A DNA stretch of 64,000 nt from Burkholderiaceae bacterium. Lineage in GTDB: Bacteria > Pseudomonadota > Gammaproteobacteria > Burkholderiales > Burkholderiaceae. Numbering within the stretch: the first letter of the stretch is position 1; every line of letters begins with the position of its first letter. The notes below the pieces were generated by a model. It saw nothing but the letters and a program-made list of their open reading frames with translations, was not told the DNA's origin and searched no databases. The DNA is taken from assembly GCA_018261955.1 (NCBI GenBank), contig JAGTRK010000002.1, positions 62,001-126,000 of the forward strand. The letters are read 5' to 3'. Made by a program: the position numbers and the translations under genes. Below are positions 29,660 through 37,674 of the stretch, piece by piece.

Positions 29660-31723
29660 ATGAACTTTGACAACAACAACCCTCTTTTAGACCTCACAGA
29701 TTTGCCGCGCTGGGCGGATATTCAACCCGAGCACATGGCGTTTGCCATGCAAACCACTTTGACCCGTGCGCGTGAAGCCATGAATACGGTGATGCGTTTG
29801 GATGAGCGCGTCATCAACTGGGACAATTTTGTCGAATATTTGAACGATGCCATTGAAGCACTCTCACGCGTGTGGGGCGTGGTTACCCATTTGCACCACG
29901 TGGTTGATAATGAACAATGGCGTACCGCGTACAATGAATTTTTACCACAAGTCACTGAGTTTTGGACGGAACTGGGGCAAAATGAAACCCTCTTGGCGCA
30001 TTATCAAACCTTGGCAAAAGAGCCAATGTTTTCAAGTTTGACGCCAACGCGTCAACGCATCGTGACCAACGCCTTGCGTGATTTTGCGCTCTCAGGTGCT
30101 TTGTTGCAAGGCGAGGCTCGCGCTGAGTATGCCCAGTTGGCAAGCGAAGCGGCGCAATTGCAGGCAAAATTTTCTGAAAATGTTTTGGATGCGACCAATG
30201 CCTATGCGTACTACGCGCGACACGATGAATTGGTTGGGATTCCCGAGGATAATGTGATTGCGATGCGCGAAGCCGCGGCTGCCGAGGGGCGCGATGGCTA
30301 CAAAATTACTTTGCACTACCCGAGTTATTTTCCCGTTTTGCAATACGCGGATGACCGCGCTTTGCGTGAGCGCATTTATCGCGCCAATGTCATCCGCGCA
30401 TCGGATTTGGGCGAGGCGGGTTTGGACAACACCGCCATCATGCAACGCTTGCTGGAAATTCGCCAACGCGAGGCGCAGTTGCTTGGCTATGCCCATCATG
30501 CCGAAGTCTCGCTTGCGACCAAAATGGCGGAGTCCGTGCCTCAGGTCACACAATTTTTGCTCGATTTGGCGGATAAGGCGCGACCTTTTGCCGAGCAGGA
30601 CATGGCGCAATTGCGCGCATTTGCAAGTGCTCACTTGCAACTCAATGACCTACAGGCGTGGGATGTGCCTTATGCCAGTGAAAAACTGCGTGAGCAGCAA
30701 TACGCATTTTCTGAGCAAGAAGTTAAAAATTATTTTCCCTTGCAAAAATCTTTGGCGGGTTTGTTTCGGGTCATTGAGTCCTTGTTTAAAGTTCAGTTGG
30801 TGGTGCAACCCAACGCGCAGGTTTGGCACAAAGATGTGCAGTATTTTGAGGTCAAAAATACCAATGGGCAAACCATCGGCGGTGTGTATTTAGATCCCTA
30901 CGCTCGCCCTGGTAAAAACTCGGGTGCGTGGATGGATGAGGTGCGTGTGCGTCGCCAAATCGGTGAGACCGTGCAAACGCCCGTGGCGCATATGGTCTGT
31001 AACTTCACTGCGCCGTTGCAGAATGAAGCCGATACTTATTTGTACCACGACGATTTGTTGACCTTGTTTCACGAATCGGGTCACGCGCTACACCATCTGC
31101 TCACGCAAGTTGGCGACATGGATGTCTCTGGCATTCGCGGGGTGGAGTGGGATGCGGTCGAGTTGCCCAGCCAGTTTATGGAGAATTTCTGCTGGGATTA
31201 TGAGGTGCTCTCGAGCATGAGTGCCCATGCGCAAACGGGCGAAGTTTTGCCACGCGCCTTGTTTGACAAAATGTTGGCGGCGAAAAACTTTCAATCGGGG
31301 ATGCAAATGCTACGCCAAGTGGAGTTTTCGCTGTATGACTTGCGTCTGCACGCTGAATACGTGCCTGAGCAGAAAGACCTAATTTTCAGTCTCATGGACG
31401 ATGTGCGCCAGCGGGTCTCGGTCGTGCCCGTGCCAGAATTTAACCGATTTGCCCACAGTTTCAGTCATATTTTTGCAGGCGGTTATTCGGCGGGTTACTT
31501 CAGTTACAAATGGGCTGAGGTGCTGTCTGCGGATGTGTTCGCACAATTTGAATCCGCGCACGCGCAAGGCGCACCGCTACTGAATCCTGAATTGGGACAA
31601 AAATATTGGCGCGACATTCTTTCGGTGGGTGGTTCACGCCCTGCGATGGCATCGTTCAAAGCGTTTGTTGGGCGCGAGCCGAATGTTGATGCGCTGTTGC
31701 GGCACAGTGGTTTGATGGCTTGA
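29660..31723 (+). CDS. prlC: Oligopeptidase A PrlC (M3 family)
   Basis: PrlC is a cytoplasmic zinc metallopeptidase degrading signal peptides and short peptides. The M3 active site is LFHESGHALHHLL, with HEXXH and a downstream glutamate, near residue 477. DVSGIRGVEWDAVELPSQFMENF is the typical following block. I chose the ATG at 29660 (MNFDNNNPLLDLTDLPRW), which gives 687 residues, like E. coli PrlC (680). An in-frame ATG at 29627 and the longer frame from 29546 overlap the arsC start region. Confidence 0.96.
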   Translation: MNFDNNNPLLDLTDLPRWADIQPEHMAFAMQTTLTRAREAMNTVMRLDERVINWDNFVEYLNDAIEALSRVWGVVTHLHHVVDNEQWRTAYNEFLPQVTEFWTELGQNETLLAHYQTLAKEPMFSSLTPTRQRIVTNALRDFALSGALLQGEARAEYAQLASEAAQLQAKFSENVLDATNAYAYYARHDELVGIPEDNVIAMREAAAAEGRDGYKITLHYPSYFPVLQYADDRALRERIYRANVIRASDLGEAGLDNTAIMQRLLEIRQREAQLLGYAHHAEVSLATKMAESVPQVTQFLLDLADKARPFAEQDMAQLRAFASAHLQLNDLQAWDVPYASEKLREQQYAFSEQEVKNYFPLQKSLAGLFRVIESLFKVQLVVQPNAQVWHKDVQYFEVKNTNGQTIGGVYLDPYARPGKNSGAWMDEVRVRRQIGETVQTPVAHMVCNFTAPLQNEADTYLYHDDLLTLFHESGHALHHLLTQVGDMDVSGIRGVEWDAVELPSQFMENFCWDYEVLSSMSAHAQTGEVLPRALFDKMLAAKNFQSGMQMLRQVEFSLYDLRLHAEYVPEQKDLIFSLMDDVRQRVSVVPVPEFNRFAHSFSHIFAGGYSAGYFSYKWAEVLSADVFAQFESAHAQGAPLLNPELGQKYWRDILSVGGSRPAMASFKAFVGREPNVDALLRHSGLMA

Positions 31724-31765
31724 AAATTCGATATCACCAGTGGATGCGGTGCTTGGTGAAAAAAA

Positions 31766-32674
31766 TCAATACAAATCAGGCACAACCATCGCGGGTTGAA
31801 CAGGGTGGCGCACGTAGTCAGGGTGACGCGTGCGTTCAGGCAATTCAATGCGCGGTCGGTCAATTTCGTGATAGGGCATTTGCGTTAATAAATGGCTGAT
31901 GCAGTTCAAACGTGCGCGCTTTTTGTCCACCGCAGGCACGACCCACCACGGGGCTTCGGCGATGTGGCTGCGCTCGAGCATGGTTTCTTTGACTTGCGTA
32001 TAGGCTTCCCAGCGGCGACGGCTTTCCAAATCCATCGCGGAGAATTTCCACTGTTTAAGCGGGTCATTGAGTCGACTTAAAAACCGTTTGTGCTGCTCTT
32101 CATCCGAAATCGAAAACCAATATTTCAAAATTCGTATGCCTGAGCGTGCCAACATTTTTTCAAACGCGGTGACTGAGCGAAAAAACTCCTCGTATTCATC
32201 ATCGGTGCAAAAGCCCATGACCTTCTCAACCCCCGCGCGGTTGTACCAACTTCGGTCGAAAATCACCATCTCACCCCCTGCGGGTAGGTGCGAAACATAC
32301 CGTTGAAAATACCACTGTGTGCGCTCGCGGTCATTCGGTGCGGGCAATGCCGCCACGCGCACCACACGTGGGTTGAGTCGTTGTGTGATGCGTTTGATGA
32401 CGCCGCCTTTACCTGCGGCATCGCGACCCTCAAATATCACAATCACTTTTTGCTTGGTGTGCTGAATCCAATCTTGTAATTTGACTAACTCGGCTTGCAA
32501 ACGCAGCAACTCTTTAAAATACACCCCCCTATCCATGGTCGAGTCAGAAGACAAATGCTCACCCTGAACATCAATGTCTTCCAATTCCATTTCTAAAAAC
32601 TCGTCATAATCATCCATGATTTCCGAGGATAATTGTGCGTACCACGCTTGCATGGTTGAGTGTGTGCCCGTCAT
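31766..32674 (-). CDS. ppk2: Polyphosphate kinase 2 (PPK2)
   Basis: PPK2 enzymes transfer phosphate between polyphosphate and nucleoside di- or monophosphates. The 302-residue protein has the Walker A FEGRDAAGKGGVI near residue 82, the lid-region arginines of ALPAPNDRERTQWYFQRYV, and the Walker B-type FDRSWYNRAGVEKVMGFC. This fits a one-domain PPK2, apparently class I (polyphosphate-driven NDP phosphorylation), but class cannot be proven by eye. An acidic N-terminal leader of about 50 residues precedes the core. The upstream region carries a PHO-box-like direct repeat, linking it to phosphate control. Confidence 0.93.
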   Translation of the reverse strand: MTGTHSTMQAWYAQLSSEIMDDYDEFLEMELEDIDVQGEHLSSDSTMDRGVYFKELLRLQAELVKLQDWIQHTKQKVIVIFEGRDAAGKGGVIKRITQRLNPRVVRVAALPAPNDRERTQWYFQRYVSHLPAGGEMVIFDRSWYNRAGVEKVMGFCTDDEYEEFFRSVTAFEKMLARSGIRILKYWFSISDEEQHKRFLSRLNDPLKQWKFSAMDLESRRRWEAYTQVKETMLERSHIAEAPWWVVPAVDKKRARLNCISHLLTQMPYHEIDRPRIELPERTRHPDYVRHPVQPAMVVPDLY

Positions 32675-32697
32675 GTTTAACCTTTGTAAAAATCCGC

Positions 32698-32743
32698 ATT
32701 ATATGAAATATTGGCGTGAAAAATGATGACAAATTAATGACAA
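32698..32743 (-). promoter_or_regulatory. Putative PHO box and -10 element upstream of ppk2
   Basis: On the minus strand, TTGTCATTAATTTGTCAT (32726-32743) is two identical 7-mers, each one base off the CTGTCAT consensus half-site, with the canonical 4-bp spacer. A weaker TTTCAC follows one base out of phase (around 32716-32721). A perfect TATAAT (complement of 32698-32703) lies 22 bp from the second half-site. Transcription would start about 17 bp before the ppk2 ATG. The site also forms an inverted pair with TGACA at 32738-32742. Confidence 0.7.
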
Positions 32744-32780
32744 AAAATTGTCATACAGCATGCAATAAATCGCCATATGA

Positions 32781-32804
32781 AAATCCCGCCATGTGACGGG
32801 ATTT
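32781..32804 (-). terminator. Possible terminator after glpQ
   Basis: AAATCCCG (32781-32788) and CGGGATTT (32797-32804) form an 8-bp stem about 40 bp beyond the glpQ stop. The minus-strand T tract is short, so efficiency is uncertain. Confidence 0.6.
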
Positions 32805-32844
32805 GTTTCGGATTGGCTATAATGAGAGTGTTTCTTTTCAATGT

Positions 32845-34026
32845 TCAAAATGCGTTCGTACTTTCAAAACGTTTCCGCGCTTGAACCGCTGTATCGGTAT
32901 AGTCAGAAAACAGACCGTCAACCCCAGCTTTAAAGAACGCGGCATACTCTGGATAAGGATCGTTGTTGTCATCTGTGGTTAAGTGTTTGGCTTCGTTGCG
33001 AAAAGTAAAAGGATGAACCTTAAGTCCTGCAGCGTGCGCGTTTTTGATGACATCATTCATCGGCAAGCGGTGTGTGGAACCATCGCTATCGGTGCGATAC
33101 GAGGCCAAATACACTTTCCATGGCCCGATGCCTTGTGCCACTTGAGCAATTTCTTGCAAGTTCTTTGGCTGGAGCATATCTGCGTAAGTGCGGAGGTCAT
33201 TTTTTACCACAAAGTCATAAGGGCGAGTGGTTTTGATACTGCCATCTGGATTGACAGCGTCGCCGTCGATCAGATAAACCAATGGCACGGTGGTCATTTT
33301 ACGCAATTGTTTCAAGTTGGTTAACTCAAATGATTGAATAAAAATGGGCGCGTTTTTTTGATTCATATTGTGCTTGACCAAAGCATCCACGATTTTTTGT
33401 TCCAAAGGCAGGTTTAAACTCTGGTGCCATGTGGCGTGTTTGGTTTCGGGGTACACCCCGATGACTCGACCATGTTTCTGACTTAATTGCTCGCGCAGCG
33501 TGAGGACTTCATCAAACGTTGGAATTTCAAATTTGCCGTTGTATTCTGTAGAGCGGTCTGCACGAGGTTGTTTGGCGCGTAAGGTTTTGATTTGTGCCAA
33601 GGTCAAATCAGAAGCGAACCAACCTTCTTCCTCGTGTTCGTCTACCTTTGCTTTGCGAAATAAGTGCGCAAATTCAGGATGCTTTGCAATATCTGTGGTG
33701 TCCTTTAAATTCGGCTCATGTCGCACAATTAACACGCCATCTTTGGTCGATACCAAATCAGGCTCAATGAAGTCTGCACCCAATTGAACCGCTTTTTCAT
33801 AGCCCTGCAAAGTATGGTCAGGCATATAACCCGATGCCCCACGATGGGCAATGATGATAGGTTTTTTACCGTCTAAGGTCTGCCATTGAGTGGTTTGCGC
33901 ATGGGCTGGATTGATTAAAATTGTCATACTCAGTAGCATCCATACGGCAAGCATTATGGGTTTGAGCCAAGATGCCAATGATGCAAATAAAGGACGATTT
34001 TGGTTCGGCAAATTAGTGTGATTCAT
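32845..34026 (-). CDS. glpQ: Periplasmic glycerophosphodiester phosphodiesterase GlpQ
   Basis: GlpQ hydrolyses glycerophosphodiesters to glycerol-3-phosphate plus an alcohol in the periplasm. The 393-residue product has a long signal peptide ending near NPAHAQ, then KKPIIIAHRGASGYMPDHTL, with the GDPD catalytic HRGA...PDHT and a metal-binding glutamate in FIEPDLVSTKDGVLIVRHE. The rest follows E. coli GlpQ (GRVIGVYPETKH, QSFELTNLKQL). I chose the ATG at 34024-34026 because GGAG precedes it and the longer frame from 34149 crosses a terminator. A PHO-box-like element sits directly upstream. Confidence 0.95.
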   Translation of the reverse strand: MNHTNLPNQNRPLFASLASWLKPIMLAVWMLLSMTILINPAHAQTTQWQTLDGKKPIIIAHRGASGYMPDHTLQGYEKAVQLGADFIEPDLVSTKDGVLIVRHEPNLKDTTDIAKHPEFAHLFRKAKVDEHEEEGWFASDLTLAQIKTLRAKQPRADRSTEYNGKFEIPTFDEVLTLREQLSQKHGRVIGVYPETKHATWHQSLNLPLEQKIVDALVKHNMNQKNAPIFIQSFELTNLKQLRKMTTVPLVYLIDGDAVNPDGSIKTTRPYDFVVKNDLRTYADMLQPKNLQEIAQVAQGIGPWKVYLASYRTDSDGSTHRLPMNDVIKNAHAAGLKVHPFTFRNEAKHLTTDDNNDPYPEYAAFFKAGVDGLFSDYTDTAVQARKRFESTNAF

Positions 34027-34056
34027 TGTAACTCCATGTTTATTAAGGATTATTGG

Positions 34057-34090
34057 ATAGTATGCCAACAGTCTGACAGGGTGATGACGT
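34057..34090 (-). promoter_or_regulatory. Putative PHO box and -10 element upstream of glpQ
   Basis: On the minus strand, ACGTCAT-CACC-CTGTCAG (34073-34090) has half-sites matching CTGTCAY at 5 and 6 of 7 positions with the canonical 4-bp spacer. Exactly 10 bp downstream is TACTAT (complement of 34057-34062), a fair -10, and no -35 is present. This is the geometry expected of a PhoB-activated promoter. Predicted transcript start is about 25 bp before the glpQ ATG. Confidence 0.68.
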
Positions 34091-34116
34091 GCATGGATGA
34101 TTTTCGCGTTATACAT

Positions 34117-34146
34117 AAAAACACTCAAAGGCAAAACTTTGAGTGT
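34117..34146 (-). terminator. Terminator after the pstS-porin unit
   Basis: ACACTCAAAG (34121-34130) and CTTTGAGTGT (34137-34146) form a perfect 10-bp stem with a 6-nt loop. On the minus strand it is followed by five Ts. It lies 116 bp past the porin stop and just upstream of the glpQ PHO-like site, so glpQ would be a separate transcript. Confidence 0.82.
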
Positions 34147-34170
34147 CAAAGGTTTTTAAGAGGATAAACG

Positions 34171-34186
34171 TTAGGGTCAACCCTAA
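34171..34186. promoter_or_regulatory. Perfect short dyad of unknown role
   Basis: TTAGGGT-CA-ACCCTAA is a 7-bp perfect inverted repeat with a 2-bp centre, in the 235-bp gap between porin and glpQ. The tiny loop argues for a protein-binding dyad over an RNA hairpin. I cannot name the binding protein. The rest of this gap holds the terminator and PHO-like site listed separately. Confidence 0.4.
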
Positions 34187-34261
34187 TCTTGTCAAGACAC
34201 ACAGAGCACATGATAGAATTAGTCAGATTCTCTGGCATGCACTCTGTCTGCTGTTATGGGT

Positions 34262-35338
34262 TTAAAAATTATGGCGCAGGGCGATGTCATAACCCCAAAA
34301 TTTGCTACCCGCAACCACTGCACCCGTTTTGTCTTTTTTCGACTCGCGTGCTACGTCTGCATAGATAGAGGTGCGTTTGCTTAGGTTATGCACATAGCCC
34401 AAAGCATAACGCGTGATTTTGTCATTTGACTTTACTGTGCCGCCTGCTGCGGTGTCTTTCAAACCTTCTCGACGAAAGACCAAATACAATTGGTCATTGG
34501 CCGAGATTTTGCCGCTCAAAAATGCTGAAATTGTCTGTAATTTGGCAGAAGTAGCACCACCGACCACATCGTCTTTACCCTGAGCGTACGACGCGCCTAA
34601 AGTGATGGGGGCGAAAGTGTATGCAGCACCCGCACCCCATTCTCGGCGAATTTTTTTGGAGGTTTGTACACCGTCATCTTGATAACCCAAGCCCACTTCT
34701 AAGTTTGTGTTTTTATATTTGGCGAACACACCATAGGCTGCTTTTGACCCTGCGACGCCTTCATTAGAAAAAGAAGTATTGTCCACGCCAGCGACTGTTT
34801 TCAAACCATCGTTGTAACCGCCTTTGGTGGTCACGTCTGCACCCACGGTAAAGCCTGAGTTTGAATAGTTGTAAAACAAAGCATTGCTGTGGCGTGTTGC
34901 CACGCCCCAATTTTGATTATATGCCGAGTATGATGAATAGCGGCGACCCAAATCAATAAATCCCAAAGCATTGTCCATTGCTGCATATGAGCGACCCAAA
35001 CGAACGTGTCCAAACGCGCCTTTGATGCCGACGGTCGACTCACGGTCAAAAAAGGTGCGATTGGTGGATTTGCTGCCCGTGTCGCCTTCAAATCGACCTT
35101 CTAATTGGAAGGTTGCAGACACACCGTTCCCCAAATCTTCATTACCTCGAATACCGAATCGGTTGTTGCCAGCATTGCCATTGGCTTCTTGAGTGATGTC
35201 TGATGATGTCGCGCTGTTATCTACTTTTTTGTATTCGTAACCAACATCAGCGCGACCATACATCGTTACCGAAGTGGCGGCAGAGGCAACGCCTGCGAAA
35301 GCGGACAATACAGCGGCTAATAACAATTGCGTTTTCAT
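34262..35338 (-). CDS. Trimeric general porin (betaproteobacterial Gram-negative porin family)
   Basis: The 358-residue protein has a signal peptide (MKTQLLLAAVLSAFAGVASA) followed by TSVTMYGRADVGYEYKK, the standard first strand of betaproteobacterial porins. The loop-constriction stretch RFGIRGNEDLGNGVSATFQLEG and FGHVRLGRSYAAMDNALG are family hallmarks, and the chain ends IALRHNF with the terminal phenylalanine used for outer-membrane assembly. It lies 38 bp downstream of pstS with no terminator or clear promoter between, so the two are probably one transcript. Phosphate selectivity of the OprP/OprO kind cannot be seen; the fold is the 16-strand general type. Confidence 0.93.
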   Translation of the reverse strand: MKTQLLLAAVLSAFAGVASAATSVTMYGRADVGYEYKKVDNSATSSDITQEANGNAGNNRFGIRGNEDLGNGVSATFQLEGRFEGDTGSKSTNRTFFDRESTVGIKGAFGHVRLGRSYAAMDNALGFIDLGRRYSSYSAYNQNWGVATRHSNALFYNYSNSGFTVGADVTTKGGYNDGLKTVAGVDNTSFSNEGVAGSKAAYGVFAKYKNTNLEVGLGYQDDGVQTSKKIRREWGAGAAYTFAPITLGASYAQGKDDVVGGATSAKLQTISAFLSGKISANDQLYLVFRREGLKDTAAGGTVKSNDKITRYALGYVHNLSKRTSIYADVARESKKDKTGAVVAGSKFWGYDIALRHNF

Positions 35339-35376
35339 AAATTCATCTCTTTCATTTTAAAAAATACTGCACTAAA

Positions 35377-36414
35377 TTAAATAATTGATTGCCCTGTGGC
35401 TTGGTCGGTCATGGATTTCCAAATAGAGGCTTTAACCTTCTGATATACCGATGTCGGCAATGGAATGTATTCAAGATTCATCGCTTGACCTTGACCTTTT
35501 GTCATCGCCCATTCAAAAAAGCGCAAAACTTCAACAGATTTGGTCTTGTCCGATGATTTGGGCATAATGATGTAAGTCGCGGCGGTGATTGGCCAAGAGT
35601 TTGCACCTGGTACATTGTTCAATTCCACGACGGTATTGCTCCAATTGGCTTTATTCGCAGCAGCAGTAAACGACGATGCGCTCGGGGCAACCACCTTGCC
35701 GTCACGGTTGATTAAATTCGCTGCAAGCAAGCCATTTTTTTTAGCAAAAGCGTATTCGACATAACCGATGGAGCCATTCAACTGTTTGACCTGTGCGGCC
35801 ACACCGTCGTTACCTTTGCCGCCCAAGGTATTTGTGCCCCATTTTGGCGTTTTGCTTGCGCCCAAGGTTTTCCAACTACTGTTGGTACGGGTGAGATAGT
35901 CAGAGAAAACATAAGATGTTCCTGAGCCATCCGATCGGCGCACCACGCGGATATCTGCGTCGGGCAGATTGACGCCAGAATTAAGTTTGACGATGGCGGG
36001 GTCATTCCACTTGGTGATTTTGTTTAGAAAAATATCCCCCAAAACTGCGCCATTTAAAGTCAAAGTCTTGTTTAAACCTTCAATGTGATACACAGGAACC
36101 ACACCGCCGATGACCGACGGAAATTGAACCAAACCCGCTTCGTTTAATTGCGCTGATGACAAAGGGTCGTCTGTGCCGCCAAAATCCACAGTGCGTTTTT
36201 TCATGGCATCGATACCTGCTGATGAGCCAGTGCCTTGATAATTAATAGTGACCCCCGTTGCGCCACGATAATCTGAAGCCCATTTGGTATAAATCGGCGT
36301 AGGAAAAGTCGCGCCTGAACCATTAATCATCGGTGCAGCGAAAGTCGCGGTTGTGGAGATTAGTGTTCCTACGCCTATGGTTACTGCCAATAAGTTTTTT
36401 GCAAACAATTTCAT
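35377..36414 (-). CDS. pstS: Phosphate ABC transporter substrate-binding protein PstS
   Basis: PstS binds periplasmic phosphate for the PstCAB importer. The 345-residue product has a signal peptide ending ATFAAP, then INGSGATFPTPIYTKWASDY and YQGTGSSAGIDAMKKRTVDFG with the phosphate-ligand TGSSAG and the aspartate of DFGGTDDP. RRSDGSGTSYVFSDYL supplies the second phosphate loop. I chose the ATG at 36412-36414, preceded by GGAG; the longer frame starts with TTG. Length equals E. coli PstS (346). pstC, pstA, pstB and phoU are not adjacent. A tandem PHO-like repeat lies upstream. Confidence 0.96.
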   Translation of the reverse strand: MKLFAKNLLAVTIGVGTLISTTATFAAPMINGSGATFPTPIYTKWASDYRGATGVTINYQGTGSSAGIDAMKKRTVDFGGTDDPLSSAQLNEAGLVQFPSVIGGVVPVYHIEGLNKTLTLNGAVLGDIFLNKITKWNDPAIVKLNSGVNLPDADIRVVRRSDGSGTSYVFSDYLTRTNSSWKTLGASKTPKWGTNTLGGKGNDGVAAQVKQLNGSIGYVEYAFAKKNGLLAANLINRDGKVVAPSASSFTAAANKANWSNTVVELNNVPGANSWPITAATYIIMPKSSDKTKSVEVLRFFEWAMTKGQGQAMNLEYIPLPTSVYQKVKASIWKSMTDQATGQSII

Positions 36415-36510
36415 TTTTAAACTCCAATAGAAACCCATTAGTGGAAAATAATATACTGCGCATGGCAAACCATGACTGCGTGCAGTTTAGGGGTGCTGTG
36501 TTTCAAATCA

Positions 36511-36539
36511 GTGACAGGTTGATGAAGAATTCGTGAAAT
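36511..36539 (-). promoter_or_regulatory. Putative tandem PHO-like repeat upstream of pstS
   Basis: On the minus strand three 7-mers are spaced by exactly 11 bp: ATTTCAC (36533-36539), TCTTCAT (36522-36528) and CTGTCAC (36511-36517). Only the last is a perfect half-site, but all keep the TCA core. A candidate -10 (TAAACT) lies 21 bp downstream; a better TATATT (complement of 36450-36455) is much closer to the gene, beside a CATGG-CAAA-CCATG dyad (36461-36474). The promoter assignment is therefore unsettled. The rest of the 257-bp pstS/dedA gap shows nothing else I can name. Confidence 0.5.
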
Positions 36540-36671
36540 CTGCACGGCATCCAATCTCTTGAGTACTATCGCGAAATCTGTGTTCACCCACATCCCATAA
36601 ATTTACATAAAGAACCCCAAAGCCCGTGCTATCATGCCCACGATTTTTAGTGCTTAAACACAGATAAAGGA

Positions 36672-37346
36672 ATGGTTTTGGATTCAATTCAAGGTTTGTT
36701 AAACATCATGTTGCACATCGATGAGCAGTTGCGTGATTTGGTGATTCAATATGGCGCGTACATTTATGGCATTTTGTTCGCCGTGATTTTTAGCGAAACG
36801 GGTTTGGTGGTGTTCCCGTTTTTACCAGGTGATTCATTGTTGTTTTTGGCGGGTGCTTTGTCCGCCGATGGGCTGATGAATGCGTGGTTGTTGACCTTTT
36901 TATTGATTTTTGCGGCGGTTTTGGGCAATACCGTGAATTACTGGGTTGGCAGTAAAATTGGACACAAGGCGTATGAAATCGACACGCCATGGTTCTCACA
37001 CGAGCATTTGCGCAAAACCCATGATTTTTATGAAAAACATGGGGGTAAAGCTTTGGTGATGGCGCGGTTCTTGCCCGTCATCCGAACATTTGTGCCGTTT
37101 GTAGCGGGAATTTCTGAAATGTCATTTGGCAAATTTCAAAAATGGAATATTTTGGGTGCAACCTTGTGGGTGATTTTATTTGTATGGGGCGGGTACTTTT
37201 TTGGACAGTTTGAGTTTACTTTATTTGGCTACCGCATCGCGATTAAAGAGCATTTAAGTACCATTGCCCTGATTGGTTTTGCCGCAGCATTTGTACCTGT
37301 GATCGCGGGTCTGGTTTGGCGGATTACCGCGAAAAAGAAACAATAA
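36672..37346 (+). CDS. DedA-family membrane protein
   Basis: DedA proteins are inner-membrane proteins, some shown to flip undecaprenyl phosphate or phosphatidylethanolamine. The 224-residue protein has about five hydrophobic segments, FPFLPGDSLLFLAGALSA near residue 45, and the family motif GGKALVMARFLPVIRTFVPFVAGIS with its conserved arginines. It matches E. coli YqjA/YghB-type members. It is divergent from pstS across 257 bp. The start at 36672 has AAAGGA directly against the ATG, an unusually tight spacing, but the encoded N-terminus is family-like. Confidence 0.92.
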   Translation: MVLDSIQGLLNIMLHIDEQLRDLVIQYGAYIYGILFAVIFSETGLVVFPFLPGDSLLFLAGALSADGLMNAWLLTFLLIFAAVLGNTVNYWVGSKIGHKAYEIDTPWFSHEHLRKTHDFYEKHGGKALVMARFLPVIRTFVPFVAGISEMSFGKFQKWNILGATLWVILFVWGGYFFGQFEFTLFGYRIAIKEHLSTIALIGFAAAFVPVIAGLVWRITAKKKQ

Positions 37347-37674
37347 ATATATTTATGATAATTTGTGTGGTTATTTGTTAATTTTTAGGAAAACCACTTG
37401 TTTTTGAGCAGTTAACTTCATAAAACACTGAAAACGCGTTGTTGCACTGTTTTGTAGCAAAAATATGGTGAAAAGATGCGTTTAAGACTTGCTTTTTAAA
37501 CAACATCTGCATAATAATCGTGCCCATGTGTCGTGGCTGTACTGGTCATTTGTACGCGACACTTATTCAAGGAAGTACGGAATCAGTTAAAACCAATGGT
37601 AAGACTTTTTTGGTGCTTCCCTAATGACGAGCGATTTTAAAAAACTCGTAAACGTCCAACTTTTGGAGAAAAAT
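37347..37674 (+). promoter_or_regulatory. 328-bp gene-free leader and promoter region of livJ
   Basis: The first part is AT-rich with a weak GTGGTT...AACCAC hairpin (about 37368-37400) that may end dedA transcription. A promoter is suggested by TTGCTT (37489-37494) and overlapping -10-like CATAAT (37510-37515). If used, the livJ mRNA has a leader of about 150 nt. That leader contains one hairpin, GTGTCG (37528-37533) with CGACAC (37557-37562), and a larger one, GGAAGTAC (about 37572) with GTGCTTCC (37612-37619). No riboswitch class is recognisable. Confidence 0.4.

Noticed and set aside
34027-34149. Longer GlpQ starting with TTG at 34149
   Set aside because: It crosses a terminator and the PHO-like promoter and would hide the signal peptide.
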